This document shows, in pieces, positions 1-8,795 of a DNA stretch of 64,000 nt. The position numbers and the translations under genes were made by a program. Numbering within the stretch: the first letter of the stretch is position 1; each line of letters starts with the position of its first letter. The stretch is from Gillisia lutea. GTDB lineage: Bacteria; Bacteroidota; Bacteroidia; Flavobacteriales; Flavobacteriaceae. The stretch is from contig NZ_JAKGTH010000008.1 in assembly GCF_021568705.1 (NCBI RefSeq), forward strand, positions 186,001-250,000. Direction: 5' to 3'. Under the pieces are notes generated by a model, which saw only the letters and a program-made list of their open reading frames with translations, was not told the DNA's origin and did no database searches.

Positions 1-411
1 CCCCACTACCCTACATGCGGTTTCTCTGGCTGAAGAGCGACCGCCACCTCGATAGTCGCGAACTCCATACTTTTCATCATATGTATAATCGGCATGAGAA
101 GGCCTGTAAGAATCTTTTATATGTGAATAATCCTTAGATTTTTGATTGGCATTCTTAATGGTAAAACCTATAGGAGTACCCGTAGTTTTCCCTTCAAAAA
201 TTCCGGAAAGGAACTCTACTGTATCGGGTTCTTTTCTTTGAGTAACTATAGCCGATTGACCAGGTCTTCGCTTATCAAGTTCTTCTTGAATTTTATCAAG
301 ATCAAGTGAAATTCCAGCTGGACACCCGTCTATTACACCTCCAATGGCAACTCCATGAGATTCCCCAAAAGTGGTAAGTTTAAATACTGTTCCGAAGGTG
401 TTTCCAGCCAT
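1..411 (-). CDS. aroC: Chorismate synthase, N-terminal 137 residues (runs off the window)
   Basis: Chorismate synthase makes chorismate from 5-enolpyruvylshikimate 3-phosphate, the last shared step of aromatic amino acid synthesis, using reduced FMN. The visible N-terminus begins [20 protein letters not shown], the family's first signature, and continues through GCPAGI, RRPGQS, a GTPIGF stretch and [14 protein letters not shown], the FMN/substrate-binding block. The start is the ATG at 409-411, preceded by a TAnnTTTG promoter element only 15 bases upstream. The C-terminal part lies beyond base 1. It is the only shikimate gene here; its product feeds the tyrosine used by the ammonia-lyase of the pigment cluster, though that link is metabolic and not genetic. 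Confidence 0.96.
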   Translation of the reverse strand, partial: MAGNTFGTVFKLTTFGESHGVAIGGVIDGCPAGISLDLDKIQEELDKRRPGQSAIVTQRKEPDTVEFLSGIFEGKTTGTPIGFTIKNANQKSKDYSHIKDSYRPSHADYTYDEKYGVRDYRGGGRSSARETACRVVG

Positions 412-426
412 AAATTCGATTTTGAA

Positions 427-434
427 CAAATGTA
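427..434 (-). promoter_or_regulatory. Promoter -7 element (TACATTTG) for aroC
   Basis: Read on the minus strand the sequence is TACATTTG, an exact match to the Bacteroidota TAnnTTTG element. Transcription would start about ten bases before the aroC ATG. No clear -33 TTG is seen at the usual 19-20 base spacing, so this rests on the -7 element alone. Confidence 0.45.
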
Positions 435-522
435 ATTTTTTAACTACATATTTAAAAATCTAAACCTATTTAATATGATTTAGACTTTTTTGATAATTTA
501 AAAGCTTTATTAGCTGTTTTCT

Positions 523-3438
523 TTAAATGAGAGCCTCGAGCAAAATAGAAACAGGATGTTTGGCTTCCCTTTTTGTGCCATCATGAATTTGATGTCTGCA
601 ACTAGTTCCATTGGCCGCGATTATGGTATTTAAAGAACTTTTTCTAACGGCTGGAAACAAACTTTGTTCTCCTATATTCATGCTAATTTCATAATGCTCT
701 TTCTCGTAACCAAAAGAACCAGCCATTCCACAGCAACCGGAACTGATAATTGTTACTTTATAATTCTCTGGTAAATTGAGAACATCGAAGGTTGTAGCAG
801 AATTTGACAAAGCCTTTTGGTGGCAATGCGCATGAATCTTTACAGTTCTTTCTTCGGAAGTAAAGGATTCTGGCTTGATGTTTCCCAATGCTATTTCCTT
901 TTTCAAGAATTCTTCAATTATCAAGCAGTTCTTTGCCAGTTGTTTCGCTTCCGAAGCATTATTGGCCAAACGCAAATATTCATCTCTAAAACTTAAAATA
1001 GCTGAGGGTTCTACTCCCAGTAACGGACTCTCTTCCGAAACGATATCTTTAAATAATTCAATGTTCTTGTCAGCCAGAACCTTTGCTTCTTCCAGAAAAC
1101 CTTTAGAAATATGACTTCTTCCACTTTCGGGATGATCTATTATTTCTACCTGATAGTTTAGCTTACTCAATAACTCCAATGCATCAATCCCAATTTGTGC
1201 ATCCAGAAAATTGGTGAATTCATCATTAAAAAAGAACACTTTTTTAATGGGATTTTCCACCTGTAAATGCAACTTATTCTTCTGATAATAAGATTTCAAT
1301 GAAACTTTAGAAAGTTTTGGCAAGCTTCGTTCGGGTGCTACGCCCATGATCTTTTTGGCTATTGCTGAAGTAAAAGAATTCGTAAACATGAAATTCGCAA
1401 TTCCGGGAATATTGGAAGCTATTTTATTCATCTTGCCGTTGTTAGCAAACGCCGAACTACGCAAAGATTTACCATTCGCTTTTTGATTCTGATAAAGAAA
1501 TTCAGCTTTAAGAGCCGCGACATCTACATTAGAAGGACATTCACTTTTACAGCCTTTACAGCTTATACATAAGTCGAATACCTCTTTTAATTCATCATGA
1601 TCGAACTTATTGGGTTTATCAGAATTTGTAAGAAATTCCCGTAACGCATTAGCTCTCGCCCTGGTGGTATCCTTCTCATGTTTGGTAGCGCGATAACTTG
1701 GGCACATCGTTCCTCCAGATTCTACCGATTTTCTACAATCCCCACTTCCGTTACATTTTTCGGCTAAACGAAGTATTCCTTGAGAATCGGAGAAATCCAT
1801 TAGGGTTTCCGGTTGGGGTTCTTCTCGTTCCGGAACATATCGTAGTGAAGTATCCATAGCTGGCGCATCTACAATTTTACCCGGATTAAAGATATTATTA
1901 GGATCAAAAATATATTTTACCTCCTTTAGCAGTTCATAATTTTTTGAACCTATCATGTATTCAATAAATTCGGCTCTAAGGCGGCCGTCCCCGTGTTCTC
2001 CGCTCATAGAACCACGGTATTTCTTAACCAGTTCTGCGACATCAGTAGTTATTTGTCTGAATAACTTGACATCGGCTTCCTTTTTTAAATTTAAAATCGG
2101 GCGTAAGTGAAGTTCACCAGCACCTGCATGTGCATAATACACAGCATCTTGCCCATAATTCTTCATGATCTGTGAAAATTCAGAAATATAATCGGCAAGA
2201 TCGGGTATTGCTACAGCAGTATCTTCAATACACGCCACAGCCTTTTTATCTCCAACAATATTTCCCAGTAAACCTAAACCAGCTTTGCGTAGTTCTAAAG
2301 CCTGATCGATTTGCTCATCCCATAAAACCGGTAAGGCATAGGTTAAATTGGTGTTTTTTAATCTCTCTAATAGCTTTTCTACTTGCTGTATAAGGTTTTC
2401 TTTTGTTTCAGAACGCAGTTCTAACATTAGGATCGCCGCAGGATCATCTTCAATAAAAAAGCGATTCTCAATATATTTCAAACTCTGTTTTGTACAATCC
2501 AAGATGATTTTATCCATCATCTCACAGGTATAAAGATCACTTTCCATGGAAGGAACAACGGCAAGCATACAATTTTCTATAGAGGTGAAATGAGCCGCAA
2601 CCATGGCGGTATATTTGGGAGGTAATTTATCTAATTGCAGAGTGATCTCGGTAGTAAAAGCTAATGTTCCTTCACTTCCCGCTAATAGCTCACATAGATT
2701 AAATGGTTTTTCGGTGTTGGTAAATACTTCTGTAGAGATCAAAGAATCTACAGCATAACCCGTATTTCTTCTATGAATGGAGGCTATAGGAAAATTACTT
2801 TCTATTTCCTGCTGCACCTCTTTTGGAGAAAGTAAATTATGAAGCTTATTATATATTTTCCCTTCTAAGGTTGTTTTTAGCAATTTATCTTGGAATCCAG
2901 TTTTAGAAATACTAGAAAATTCAGCTTCACTCCCATCACTCAATAAGGTTTTCAAACCTAAAACTTTATCACGAGTGGTTCCATATTTAATGGAAGTTGA
3001 GCCGCTAGAATTGTTTCCAACCATCCCACCTATCATGCATCTATTAGAAGTGGAGGTATTGGGGCCAAAGAAAAGTCCGAATTGTAACAACTCTCTATTT
3101 AAGTCATCACGTATAATTCCCGGTTGTACAATAGCGATACGCTTTTCAGGATCTATCCTGATTATTTTGGAAAAATATCTGGAAACATCTACTACTATAC
3201 CGCTCCCAACACATTGCCCCGCTAAAGAGGTTCCCGCTGTCCTTGGAATTAGACCAACAGTATTTTCCTGTGCGAAATTTATTAATAGTTTTAAATCTGC
3301 TTCATCCTTAGGATAGCAAACTGCCATTGGTATTTCTCTATATACCGAAGCATCAGTTGCATAAATACTTTTATGTAAATTATCCAGTAAGAGTTCACCA
3401 GAAAGTGCTTGACCGAGTTGTAATAATTTTTCCTCCAT
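523..3438 (-). CDS. Fused FAD-linked oxidase and Fe-S oxidoreductase (GlcD/Dld-GlcF type)
   Basis: A 971-residue fusion. The N-terminal half is a PCMH-type FAD domain with PRTAGTSLAGQ and GGMVGNNSSGS, followed by an FAD-oxidase C-terminal domain with EHGDGRLRAEF. The C-terminal half is a ferredoxin-like segment with two cysteine clusters (around CNGSGDCRKS...MCPSY and CISCKGCKSECP), then a CCG domain ending in CCGMAGSFGYE. The family oxidises 2-hydroxy acids such as D-lactate, glycolate or D-2-hydroxyglutarate and passes electrons to the respiratory chain; the substrate cannot be told from sequence. A TTG at 3454-3456 would add six residues, but the ATG at 3436-3438 (MEEKLLQLG) is the better start. 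It stands alone, divergent from the barrel gene. Confidence 0.9.
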   Translation of the reverse strand: MEEKLLQLGQALSGELLLDNLHKSIYATDASVYREIPMAVCYPKDEADLKLLINFAQENTVGLIPRTAGTSLAGQCVGSGIVVDVSRYFSKIIRIDPEKRIAIVQPGIIRDDLNRELLQFGLFFGPNTSTSNRCMIGGMVGNNSSGSTSIKYGTTRDKVLGLKTLLSDGSEAEFSSISKTGFQDKLLKTTLEGKIYNKLHNLLSPKEVQQEIESNFPIASIHRRNTGYAVDSLISTEVFTNTEKPFNLCELLAGSEGTLAFTTEITLQLDKLPPKYTAMVAAHFTSIENCMLAVVPSMESDLYTCEMMDKIILDCTKQSLKYIENRFFIEDDPAAILMLELRSETKENLIQQVEKLLERLKNTNLTYALPVLWDEQIDQALELRKAGLGLLGNIVGDKKAVACIEDTAVAIPDLADYISEFSQIMKNYGQDAVYYAHAGAGELHLRPILNLKKEADVKLFRQITTDVAELVKKYRGSMSGEHGDGRLRAEFIEYMIGSKNYELLKEVKYIFDPNNIFNPGKIVDAPAMDTSLRYVPEREEPQPETLMDFSDSQGILRLAEKCNGSGDCRKSVESGGTMCPSYRATKHEKDTTRARANALREFLTNSDKPNKFDHDELKEVFDLCISCKGCKSECPSNVDVAALKAEFLYQNQKANGKSLRSSAFANNGKMNKIASNIPGIANFMFTNSFTSAIAKKIMGVAPERSLPKLSKVSLKSYYQKNKLHLQVENPIKKVFFFNDEFTNFLDAQIGIDALELLSKLNYQVEIIDHPESGRSHISKGFLEEAKVLADKNIELFKDIVSEESPLLGVEPSAILSFRDEYLRLANNASEAKQLAKNCLIIEEFLKKEIALGNIKPESFTSEERTVKIHAHCHQKALSNSATTFDVLNLPENYKVTIISSGCCGMAGSFGYEKEHYEISMNIGEQSLFPAVRKSSLNTIIAANGTSCRHQIHDGTKREAKHPVSILLEALI

Positions 3439-3580
3439 AAGCAGACCAAAATACAATTTTATTCAAAATATCCTTAACAGATTTTTTAATGATTATTAAC
3501 AATACATTGGCTTGAATGCCGTTCTGTATTTGATTTTAACATTTAAATTTGCTTTAACAATAACTATAAATGATATTAGA

Positions 3581-4078
3581 ATGAAAAAAATATTCTTATT
3601 AGCGATTTTTGCTCTTGGAACCACCGTAGCGGTGAACGCTCAAACTATTTCAGAAAATGCAATAGGGTTAAGGTTAGGTGGAAGTAACGCAACCGGAGCC
3701 GAGGTTTCTTACCAGAGAGCCGTAGGTACAAATAACAACAGATTGGAATTTGATCTGGGTTGGAGAAATGATAATAACAATTATGATGCTATTAAACTTG
3801 TAGGATTATACCAATGGGTATGGAATATTGATGGTGGTTTTAACTGGTATGTAGGTGCCGGAGCGGGTGTAGCTAGCGTAGAAGATAACAGAAGAGATGG
3901 GTTTAGAGGTAATGATGGAACTTATTTACTTGTTGCGGGAGATATAGGTATTGAATATAATTTTGATATTCCTTTACAATTATCTTTAGACTTAAGACCA
4001 GAAGCAGGATTTAATGATTACGATGTGGTTGATGATATTACTCCTGATATCGCTTTAGGAATTAGATATAGGTTCTAA
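3581..4078 (+). CDS. Small outer-membrane beta-barrel protein
   Basis: A 165-residue protein with a clear signal peptide (MKKIFLLAIFALGTTVAVNA, cleavage before Q) and alternating hydrophobic strands rich in Gly, Tyr and Asn, ending in IRYRF. A C-terminal aromatic residue is typical of outer-membrane barrels. The size suits an eight-stranded OmpA-membrane/OmpW-like fold. An in-frame TTG at 3512 would put 23 odd residues before the signal peptide, so the ATG at 3581 is preferred. It stands alone between a divergent and a convergent gene. I cannot assign a specific function; a structural or stress-induced porin-like protein is possible. Confidence 0.75.
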   Translation: MKKIFLLAIFALGTTVAVNAQTISENAIGLRLGGSNATGAEVSYQRAVGTNNNRLEFDLGWRNDNNNYDAIKLVGLYQWVWNIDGGFNWYVGAGAGVASVEDNRRDGFRGNDGTYLLVAGDIGIEYNFDIPLQLSLDLRPEAGFNDYDVVDDITPDIALGIRYRF

Positions 4079-4096
4079 TCATTAGAAATTAATTAT

Positions 4097-4132
4097 AAAA
4101 AAAGAGGCTTTAGCTATAAAGCCTCTTTTTTT
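4097..4132. terminator. Bidirectional terminator between the barrel gene and bshA
   Basis: A near-perfect stem (AAAGAGGCTTTA / TAAAGCCTCTTT) with loop GCTA, flanked by an A-run on the left and a T-run on the right, so it works in both directions for the two convergent genes. The loop holds the TAG stop of bshA, so the hairpin also encodes the last residues of BshA (KKEAL). Confidence 0.88.
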
Positions 4133-5256
4133 ATTGTTGAAAGTGCACGCTCATACAAAGCTTCATATTGAGGTACGATCTTTTCAATATCAAATTTCTT
4201 AGCCCTATCTTTAGCATTCACTTTAAACTTAATAAGATTTACTTCATCTTCTAAAATAGAAATTCCATAATTACCCATTTCTTCCACATTTCCTATATCG
4301 CTTAAATACCCGGAAACACCATGTTCAATAACTTCAGGAATACCACCGCTATTTGTAGCTATAACAGGGACTGCATTTACCATTGCTTCTAAAGCCGCTA
4401 AACCAAAGCTTTCCTTTTCTGAAGGCAATAAAAAGAGATCTGAAAAACAAAGAATCTTATCAATTTCATTACTTTGTCCCAAAAAAATAACCTTATCTTC
4501 TATACCTAATTCTATCACCAGCTCCTCGGCCTTTTCTTTCTCGGGACCTTCTCCCACCATCATCAGCTTCGCCTTTATCTTCTTTTGAATAACGTGAAAT
4601 ATTTTAATAACATCATCAATTCGCTTTACAGGCCTAAAATTACTGATATGTGTAATTATTCGTTCATCATCATCAGCCATTAGAGAACGTTCACAGTCGG
4701 TATGGAATTTTTGATATTTTGAAACGTCAATAAAATTTGGAACGACATCAATTTCTTTAGTAATTTTAAAAAAGCGCAAAGTATCCTCCTTTAAACTTTG
4801 GGAAACTGAAGTTACCACATCACTATTATTAATACTAAAAGTTACAGCCGGCTTGTAAAAAGGATGATTTCCCACAAGGGTAATGTCTGTACCATGTAAA
4901 GTGGTTACAATTGGAATATGTATACCTTCTTCTTCTAACATTTTCTTCGCCATATAGGCCGCATAAGCGTGAGGTATGGCATAATGAACATGTAAAAGCT
5001 CTATTTTATGTAGTTTAACCATATTTACGAGCTTACTGCTTAGAGCCAGCTCGTATGGCTGAAAATGAAACAGTGGATATTCGGGAACATTAACCTCATG
5101 AAATCGAATATTTCCGGTTAATTGCTCAAGCCTAACCGGTTGTTTATAGGTAATAAAATGAATTTCATGACCTCTTTTAGATAAGGCCATTCCTAATTCG
5201 GTTGCAACTACTCCACTACCACCAAAAGTAGGATAGCACACCACTCCTATTTTCAT
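4114..5256 (-). CDS. bshA: N-acetyl-alpha-D-glucosaminyl L-malate synthase
   Basis: GT4-family retaining glycosyltransferase that joins GlcNAc from UDP-GlcNAc to L-malate, the first step of bacillithiol synthesis. The N-terminus MKIGVVCYPTFGGSGVVATE is characteristic of BshA; HVHYAIPHA and the donor-site block PSEKESFGLAALEAM with the GT4 E-x7-E pattern follow. Length (380 aa) is normal. It is the last gene of the long minus-strand operon, three bases after the GH3 fusion gene, and its stop codon lies in the terminator loop. The other bacillithiol genes (bshB, bshC) are not in the window. Bacillithiol as the main thiol is usual in Flavobacteriia. Confidence 0.93.
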   Translation of the reverse strand: MKIGVVCYPTFGGSGVVATELGMALSKRGHEIHFITYKQPVRLEQLTGNIRFHEVNVPEYPLFHFQPYELALSSKLVNMVKLHKIELLHVHYAIPHAYAAYMAKKMLEEEGIHIPIVTTLHGTDITLVGNHPFYKPAVTFSINNSDVVTSVSQSLKEDTLRFFKITKEIDVVPNFIDVSKYQKFHTDCERSLMADDDERIITHISNFRPVKRIDDVIKIFHVIQKKIKAKLMMVGEGPEKEKAEELVIELGIEDKVIFLGQSNEIDKILCFSDLFLLPSEKESFGLAALEAMVNAVPVIATNSGGIPEVIEHGVSGYLSDIGNVEEMGNYGISILEDEVNLIKFKVNAKDRAKKFDIEKIVPQYEALYERALSTIKKEAL

Positions 5257-5259
5257 ATT

Positions 5260-8184
5260 TTAAAAATCTATAGATTCGTAAATGATGCTCTGTATCTCTG
5301 AACGAATATCTTCTCTAATAAGCTTCCTGTTATTTACATCAGGATAAGTTCTATTTGCCAAGAATACATAAACAATTTCCCTTTCCGGGTCGGCCCAAGC
5401 GAACGTTCCTGTAAAACCGGTATGACCAAAACTAGATAAGGACACACATCCACAGGTTGGCCCAAGCTCACCCAATTGAGGTTTGTCGAAACCTACCCCT
5501 CTCCTTACATTGTCTTCACAATAATAACAGGTGTTGAACTTGTCCAGTGTTTTTTCTTCAAGATAACGCTTCCCTCCATAAGTACCACCATTTAAATAGA
5601 GTTGCATTATTTTAGTAACATCGTTAGCATTACTAAACAATCCGGCATGCCCTCCAATTCCACCTTGCATAGCCGCGCCCTGATCATGCACAAAGCCATG
5701 TACCTGCTGTTTTCGCCATAACTTATCTTCTTCTGTAGGAGCTATTTGAAATATGTCGAATTTCTCCCGAGGAAGATAGGTTGTGTAATTTGCCCCTAAA
5801 GATTCATAAAAATGCTCCTGAGTAATAGTTGCCAGAGAAGATTTATAATAAGATTCTAAATAGTACTTCATAATATAAAAAGGTAGGTCGGAGTACTTGT
5901 AGCTAAGCTTTCTTTCCAGAGGACTTTGCTTTATAATATTCATGATAGAATCGTTGATATCATTTCTAATATACATATTATTAGCTACTAGGCTTGTAAA
6001 TCCCGGGCTAGGAATATCTCTGTAATATAATTGCGAAGGTAATTTTGTTTTTTTATCTATGGTAGGTACATAAAATGGAAGCCATGGCTTTAAACGGGCA
6101 TAATGTAGTAACATATCCTGTAAACGTATATTCGCTTTATTAGACCCTTTAAAGAAAGGTATCAACTCACCTAGTTTCGTATCAAAATTTATAACACCCT
6201 TTTCCTCCAACTCCATAATAAGAGGCAGAGTTGCAGTGATCTTGGTAAGAGAAGCTAGGTCATACAAGGTGGTATCGGTTACAGGTCTTAATTTTTCATA
6301 GGTTTGATAGCCGGCATTTCGCTGAAAGATCACCTTGCCTTTTCTTGCTATTACAACCTGCAATCCGGGGGTCATTTTATCATTTATAGCCAAATCGATC
6401 AGGGAATCTATCTTTTGAAGCTTATAAGAATTCATTCCTACAGATTCCGGGATTCCATAAGACAATCTGTTTAAAGTGCTTGTGTAATAACCGGTTCCTA
6501 CAGGGAATTCTGAACCCAAGCTAACTGGCAATTTCCCTTTTGCACCTACAGCTCCAAATATTAATTGCGCCGACTTCTCTTGGGCTGATACACTATTTTG
6601 ATAACTTATAATTATACTTTCAAAATTACTGGTAGAATTAAGCTCCAACAAGGCATAAGGTCGGGTGAATATATCTAAAATAGTGTGATTGTTCTTTGCT
6701 ATTTCGTAGATCCAATTTATCTCATTATTGCTGAATTTATATGAAGACCAGGGGGAATTATTTGATTTGTGATACCCTATAATTACCTTATCGTAGGCCT
6801 TTAACTTTACAAGAAGGTCCTCTAAGGTATTTGCTTTTACCCAGTCTACATGAGTATATTTAGATAACTGATGGTAAAAGGGAGCTCCATCATCATCTCC
6901 AAAATTAATATAAGCCACATTGGAAGCAAGATCCTTTATCGGCAATTCTCCCTGATTGTTCTTAATAAGCGTTATGGCATTTTCTACAAGGTCGTCATAC
7001 AAGACCTTATCTCTCAACGTGTTTAAATCCTGGATCAAATTTGTGGTATCAACCGGTTTAAAGTTTTCTAAACCCGCTTTGTATTTGGCAAAAAGTATCT
7101 TTCTTACAGAATGCGCCAATCGTTCTTCTGTAATTATATTTTTTTTATAAGCCTCGATTATCTTTTCTGAAGCTTTTGGAACATCTTCTGAAATCAATAA
7201 AACATCATTACCAGCCAGAAAAGCAGCCAGATCTATCTCTCCCGGATTTTTATAATTAGAGGCTCCTTTCATATTTAAAGCATCAGTAAAGATCAATCCT
7301 CTAAATTTAAGTCTATCTTGAAGAATATCAGTGACTATGGTCTTAGAAAGTGAAGAAGGAAGATCATCTTTATCCTCTAGTCCAGGAACATTTAAATGAG
7401 CTACCATAACACTGGAAACCCCATTTTTAATCAGTTCCTTAAAGGGGTAGAATTCAATGCTATCCAATCGTTTTGCAGAAAATGAAATAATGGGTAGCTT
7501 TTTATGGGAATCAGATTTTGTATCGCCATGTCCGGGAAAATGCTTTGCGCTGGAAAGAATTCCCTCACTATGCATGCCTTTCATAAACGCAAGCGCTTTT
7601 TGAGAAACATTAAATTTATCTTCCCCAAAAGATCTATTCCCAATAATTGGATTATTTGGGTTGGTATTGATATCAACAACAGGAGCAAAATTAATATGTA
7701 CACCTAAGCGTTTAGAGTTTCGAGATATAGCTGCGCCGGCCTGTTCTACAAGTTCAGGGCTTTGAACTGCGCCCAGGGTCATATTCCATGGAATAGAAAA
7801 GGTAGAATCTAAACGCATGGCCAATCCCCATTCAGCATCCATTCCTATCAATAATGGAGTTTTTGCCAGCTCCTGAAATTCATTATTAAGTTTAGCTTGC
7901 TGCTGCGGACCACCTTTGGAAAAAATAACTCCTCCAATATGGTAATCTTTAATAAGATTTCGCACCTTATCGGTTTCTGCTCCTGGTTTATTAGAAAAGA
8001 TGTCTACCATAAACAATTGGCCAACCTTTTCTTCCAAGCTCATAGCATTATAGATACTATCCACCCATACCCGTTGTTGCTTTGCATCCCTGGTAATTAA
8101 GGGATCTCGCTGAGCAAAAACGGAAGTATGGAAAGTTATAAAGAGAGTGAATATTATAATAAAATAAAATCGGGTAGATTTCAT
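5260..8184 (-). CDS. GH3 beta-N-acetylglucosaminidase fused to a class C beta-lactamase-type serine hydrolase
   Basis: A 974-residue exported protein (signal peptide to about residue 24). Residues about 40-370 are a GH3 catalytic domain with the NagZ-type motif KHFPGHGDT (214-222) and the probable nucleophile Asp301 in LIFTDALNMKGAS; about 380-570 are a GH3 C-terminal-type domain. From about 590 to the end is a penicillin-binding-like serine hydrolase with SLTK at 645-648 (Ser645/Lys648), YSD and a C-terminal HTG. This pairs removal of GlcNAc from peptidoglycan fragments with a probable peptidase or esterase activity on one chain, fitting cell-wall turnover. The fusion occurs in other Bacteroidota. 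It sits six bases after the conserved 161-aa gene. The hydrolase substrate is not known; resistance to beta-lactams should not be assumed. Confidence 0.9.
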   Translation of the reverse strand: MKSTRFYFIIIFTLFITFHTSVFAQRDPLITRDAKQQRVWVDSIYNAMSLEEKVGQLFMVDIFSNKPGAETDKVRNLIKDYHIGGVIFSKGGPQQQAKLNNEFQELAKTPLLIGMDAEWGLAMRLDSTFSIPWNMTLGAVQSPELVEQAGAAISRNSKRLGVHINFAPVVDINTNPNNPIIGNRSFGEDKFNVSQKALAFMKGMHSEGILSSAKHFPGHGDTKSDSHKKLPIISFSAKRLDSIEFYPFKELIKNGVSSVMVAHLNVPGLEDKDDLPSSLSKTIVTDILQDRLKFRGLIFTDALNMKGASNYKNPGEIDLAAFLAGNDVLLISEDVPKASEKIIEAYKKNIITEERLAHSVRKILFAKYKAGLENFKPVDTTNLIQDLNTLRDKVLYDDLVENAITLIKNNQGELPIKDLASNVAYINFGDDDGAPFYHQLSKYTHVDWVKANTLEDLLVKLKAYDKVIIGYHKSNNSPWSSYKFSNNEINWIYEIAKNNHTILDIFTRPYALLELNSTSNFESIIISYQNSVSAQEKSAQLIFGAVGAKGKLPVSLGSEFPVGTGYYTSTLNRLSYGIPESVGMNSYKLQKIDSLIDLAINDKMTPGLQVVIARKGKVIFQRNAGYQTYEKLRPVTDTTLYDLASLTKITATLPLIMELEEKGVINFDTKLGELIPFFKGSNKANIRLQDMLLHYARLKPWLPFYVPTIDKKTKLPSQLYYRDIPSPGFTSLVANNMYIRNDINDSIMNIIKQSPLERKLSYKYSDLPFYIMKYYLESYYKSSLATITQEHFYESLGANYTTYLPREKFDIFQIAPTEEDKLWRKQQVHGFVHDQGAAMQGGIGGHAGLFSNANDVTKIMQLYLNGGTYGGKRYLEEKTLDKFNTCYYCEDNVRRGVGFDKPQLGELGPTCGCVSLSSFGHTGFTGTFAWADPEREIVYVFLANRTYPDVNNRKLIREDIRSEIQSIIYESIDF

Positions 8185-8190
8185 TTAAAC

Positions 8191-8676
8191 CTATTTTAAA
8201 AAGCGACTGTGCCAGCTCTCTGAGGCCGGTACTTCCCAATCGGAAAGATATTGCGCTTTATTGGTTACCAAGTTATTGAAAACGATTGTCTTTGGAGAAA
8301 CAGCCTTATCTTTAGCCATTTTTCTAAAATCTGTAAGCGCCTTATAAGCAACAAATTCTCCCTGCTTATAGCTTACATTCATTTTATCTAGTAGATCAAC
8401 ATTATAATCTTTTTCTAACTGCTGGATGAATCGTACGGAAGCATCTATAGAACACCCGGTTGCTGCATTCAATTCCTGATCTAAAGCAATAATTATGAAA
8501 CGATTATATCTAATTTCGAATGATGCCTGTAAATTAGCACCATGGGCTGTCCATTGGGTAAGGAATTCTTCTGTTTTGGATTTTATTTCCTGAAGTTCTT
8601 GATCTGAAAAAGATCTATTGGCCTGGTAAATCCATACACGGGAAGTCTCAGGCAAGATATCAAAAGCTACTAGCAT
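8191..8676 (-). CDS. Conserved Bacteroidota protein of unknown function (161 aa)
   Basis: A soluble 161-residue protein beginning MLVAFDILPETSRVWIYQAN. I recognise the family from other Flavobacteriia, where it is often labelled an ABC transporter ATPase, but no Walker A, Walker B or ABC signature is visible, so that name is not supported. No signal peptide or membrane segment is seen. It sits between the Fe-S protein and the GH3 fusion gene in the same direction, with its own candidate promoter upstream. Function unknown. Confidence 0.8.
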   Translation of the reverse strand: MLVAFDILPETSRVWIYQANRSFSDQELQEIKSKTEEFLTQWTAHGANLQASFEIRYNRFIIIALDQELNAATGCSIDASVRFIQQLEKDYNVDLLDKMNVSYKQGEFVAYKALTDFRKMAKDKAVSPKTIVFNNLVTNKAQYLSDWEVPASESWHSRFLK

Positions 8677-8700
8677 TTCTAATTATATTATGTTTTCACA

Positions 8701-8726
8701 AAGCTACTTCATATTAGGCGTAGCTT
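8701..8726. repeat. Inverted repeat in the leader of the 161-aa gene
   Basis: AAGCTAC and GTAGCTT form a perfect 7-bp stem around a 12-base loop. It lies between the candidate promoter and the start codon of the downstream minus-strand gene, so it would be in the 5' leader of that transcript. No U-run follows in either direction. Confidence 0.45.
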
Positions 8727-8734
8727 CAAATATA
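8727..8734 (-). promoter_or_regulatory. Candidate promoter -7 element (TATATTTG) inside the operon
   Basis: On the minus strand the sequence is TATATTTG, an exact match to TAnnTTTG, about 50 bases before the ATG at 8676. A TTG exists upstream at 8750-8752 but the spacing (15 bases) is shorter than at the tRNA promoters here (19-20), so confidence is moderate. Confidence 0.4.
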
Positions 8735-8750
8735 GTGCTAGTTAATTCGC

Positions 8751-8780
8751 AAGTTTAACGCTTATAAAAACGTTAAACTT
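8751..8780. repeat. Inverted repeat after the Fe-S protein gene
   Basis: AAGTTTAACG and CGTTAAACTT form a perfect 10-bp stem with a 10-base loop, just downstream of the stop of the minus-strand Fe-S gene (8796). It may be a weak terminator, a processing site or an operator overlapping the candidate promoter; no strong U-run follows. Confidence 0.5.
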
Positions 8781-8795
8781 ACAAATTGAAATTTC

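Noticed and set aside
2975-3316. 113-codon open frame on the plus strand
   Set aside because: Antisense to the FAD domain of the oxidase; no recognisable protein features.
3525-3532. TGTATTTG as a promoter element for the barrel gene
   Set aside because: One mismatch at an important base and only 15 bases from the nearest TTG.
8191-8676. Naming the 161-aa protein an ABC transporter ATPase
   Set aside because: No Walker A, Walker B or ABC signature is present; the name is probably a carried-over error.
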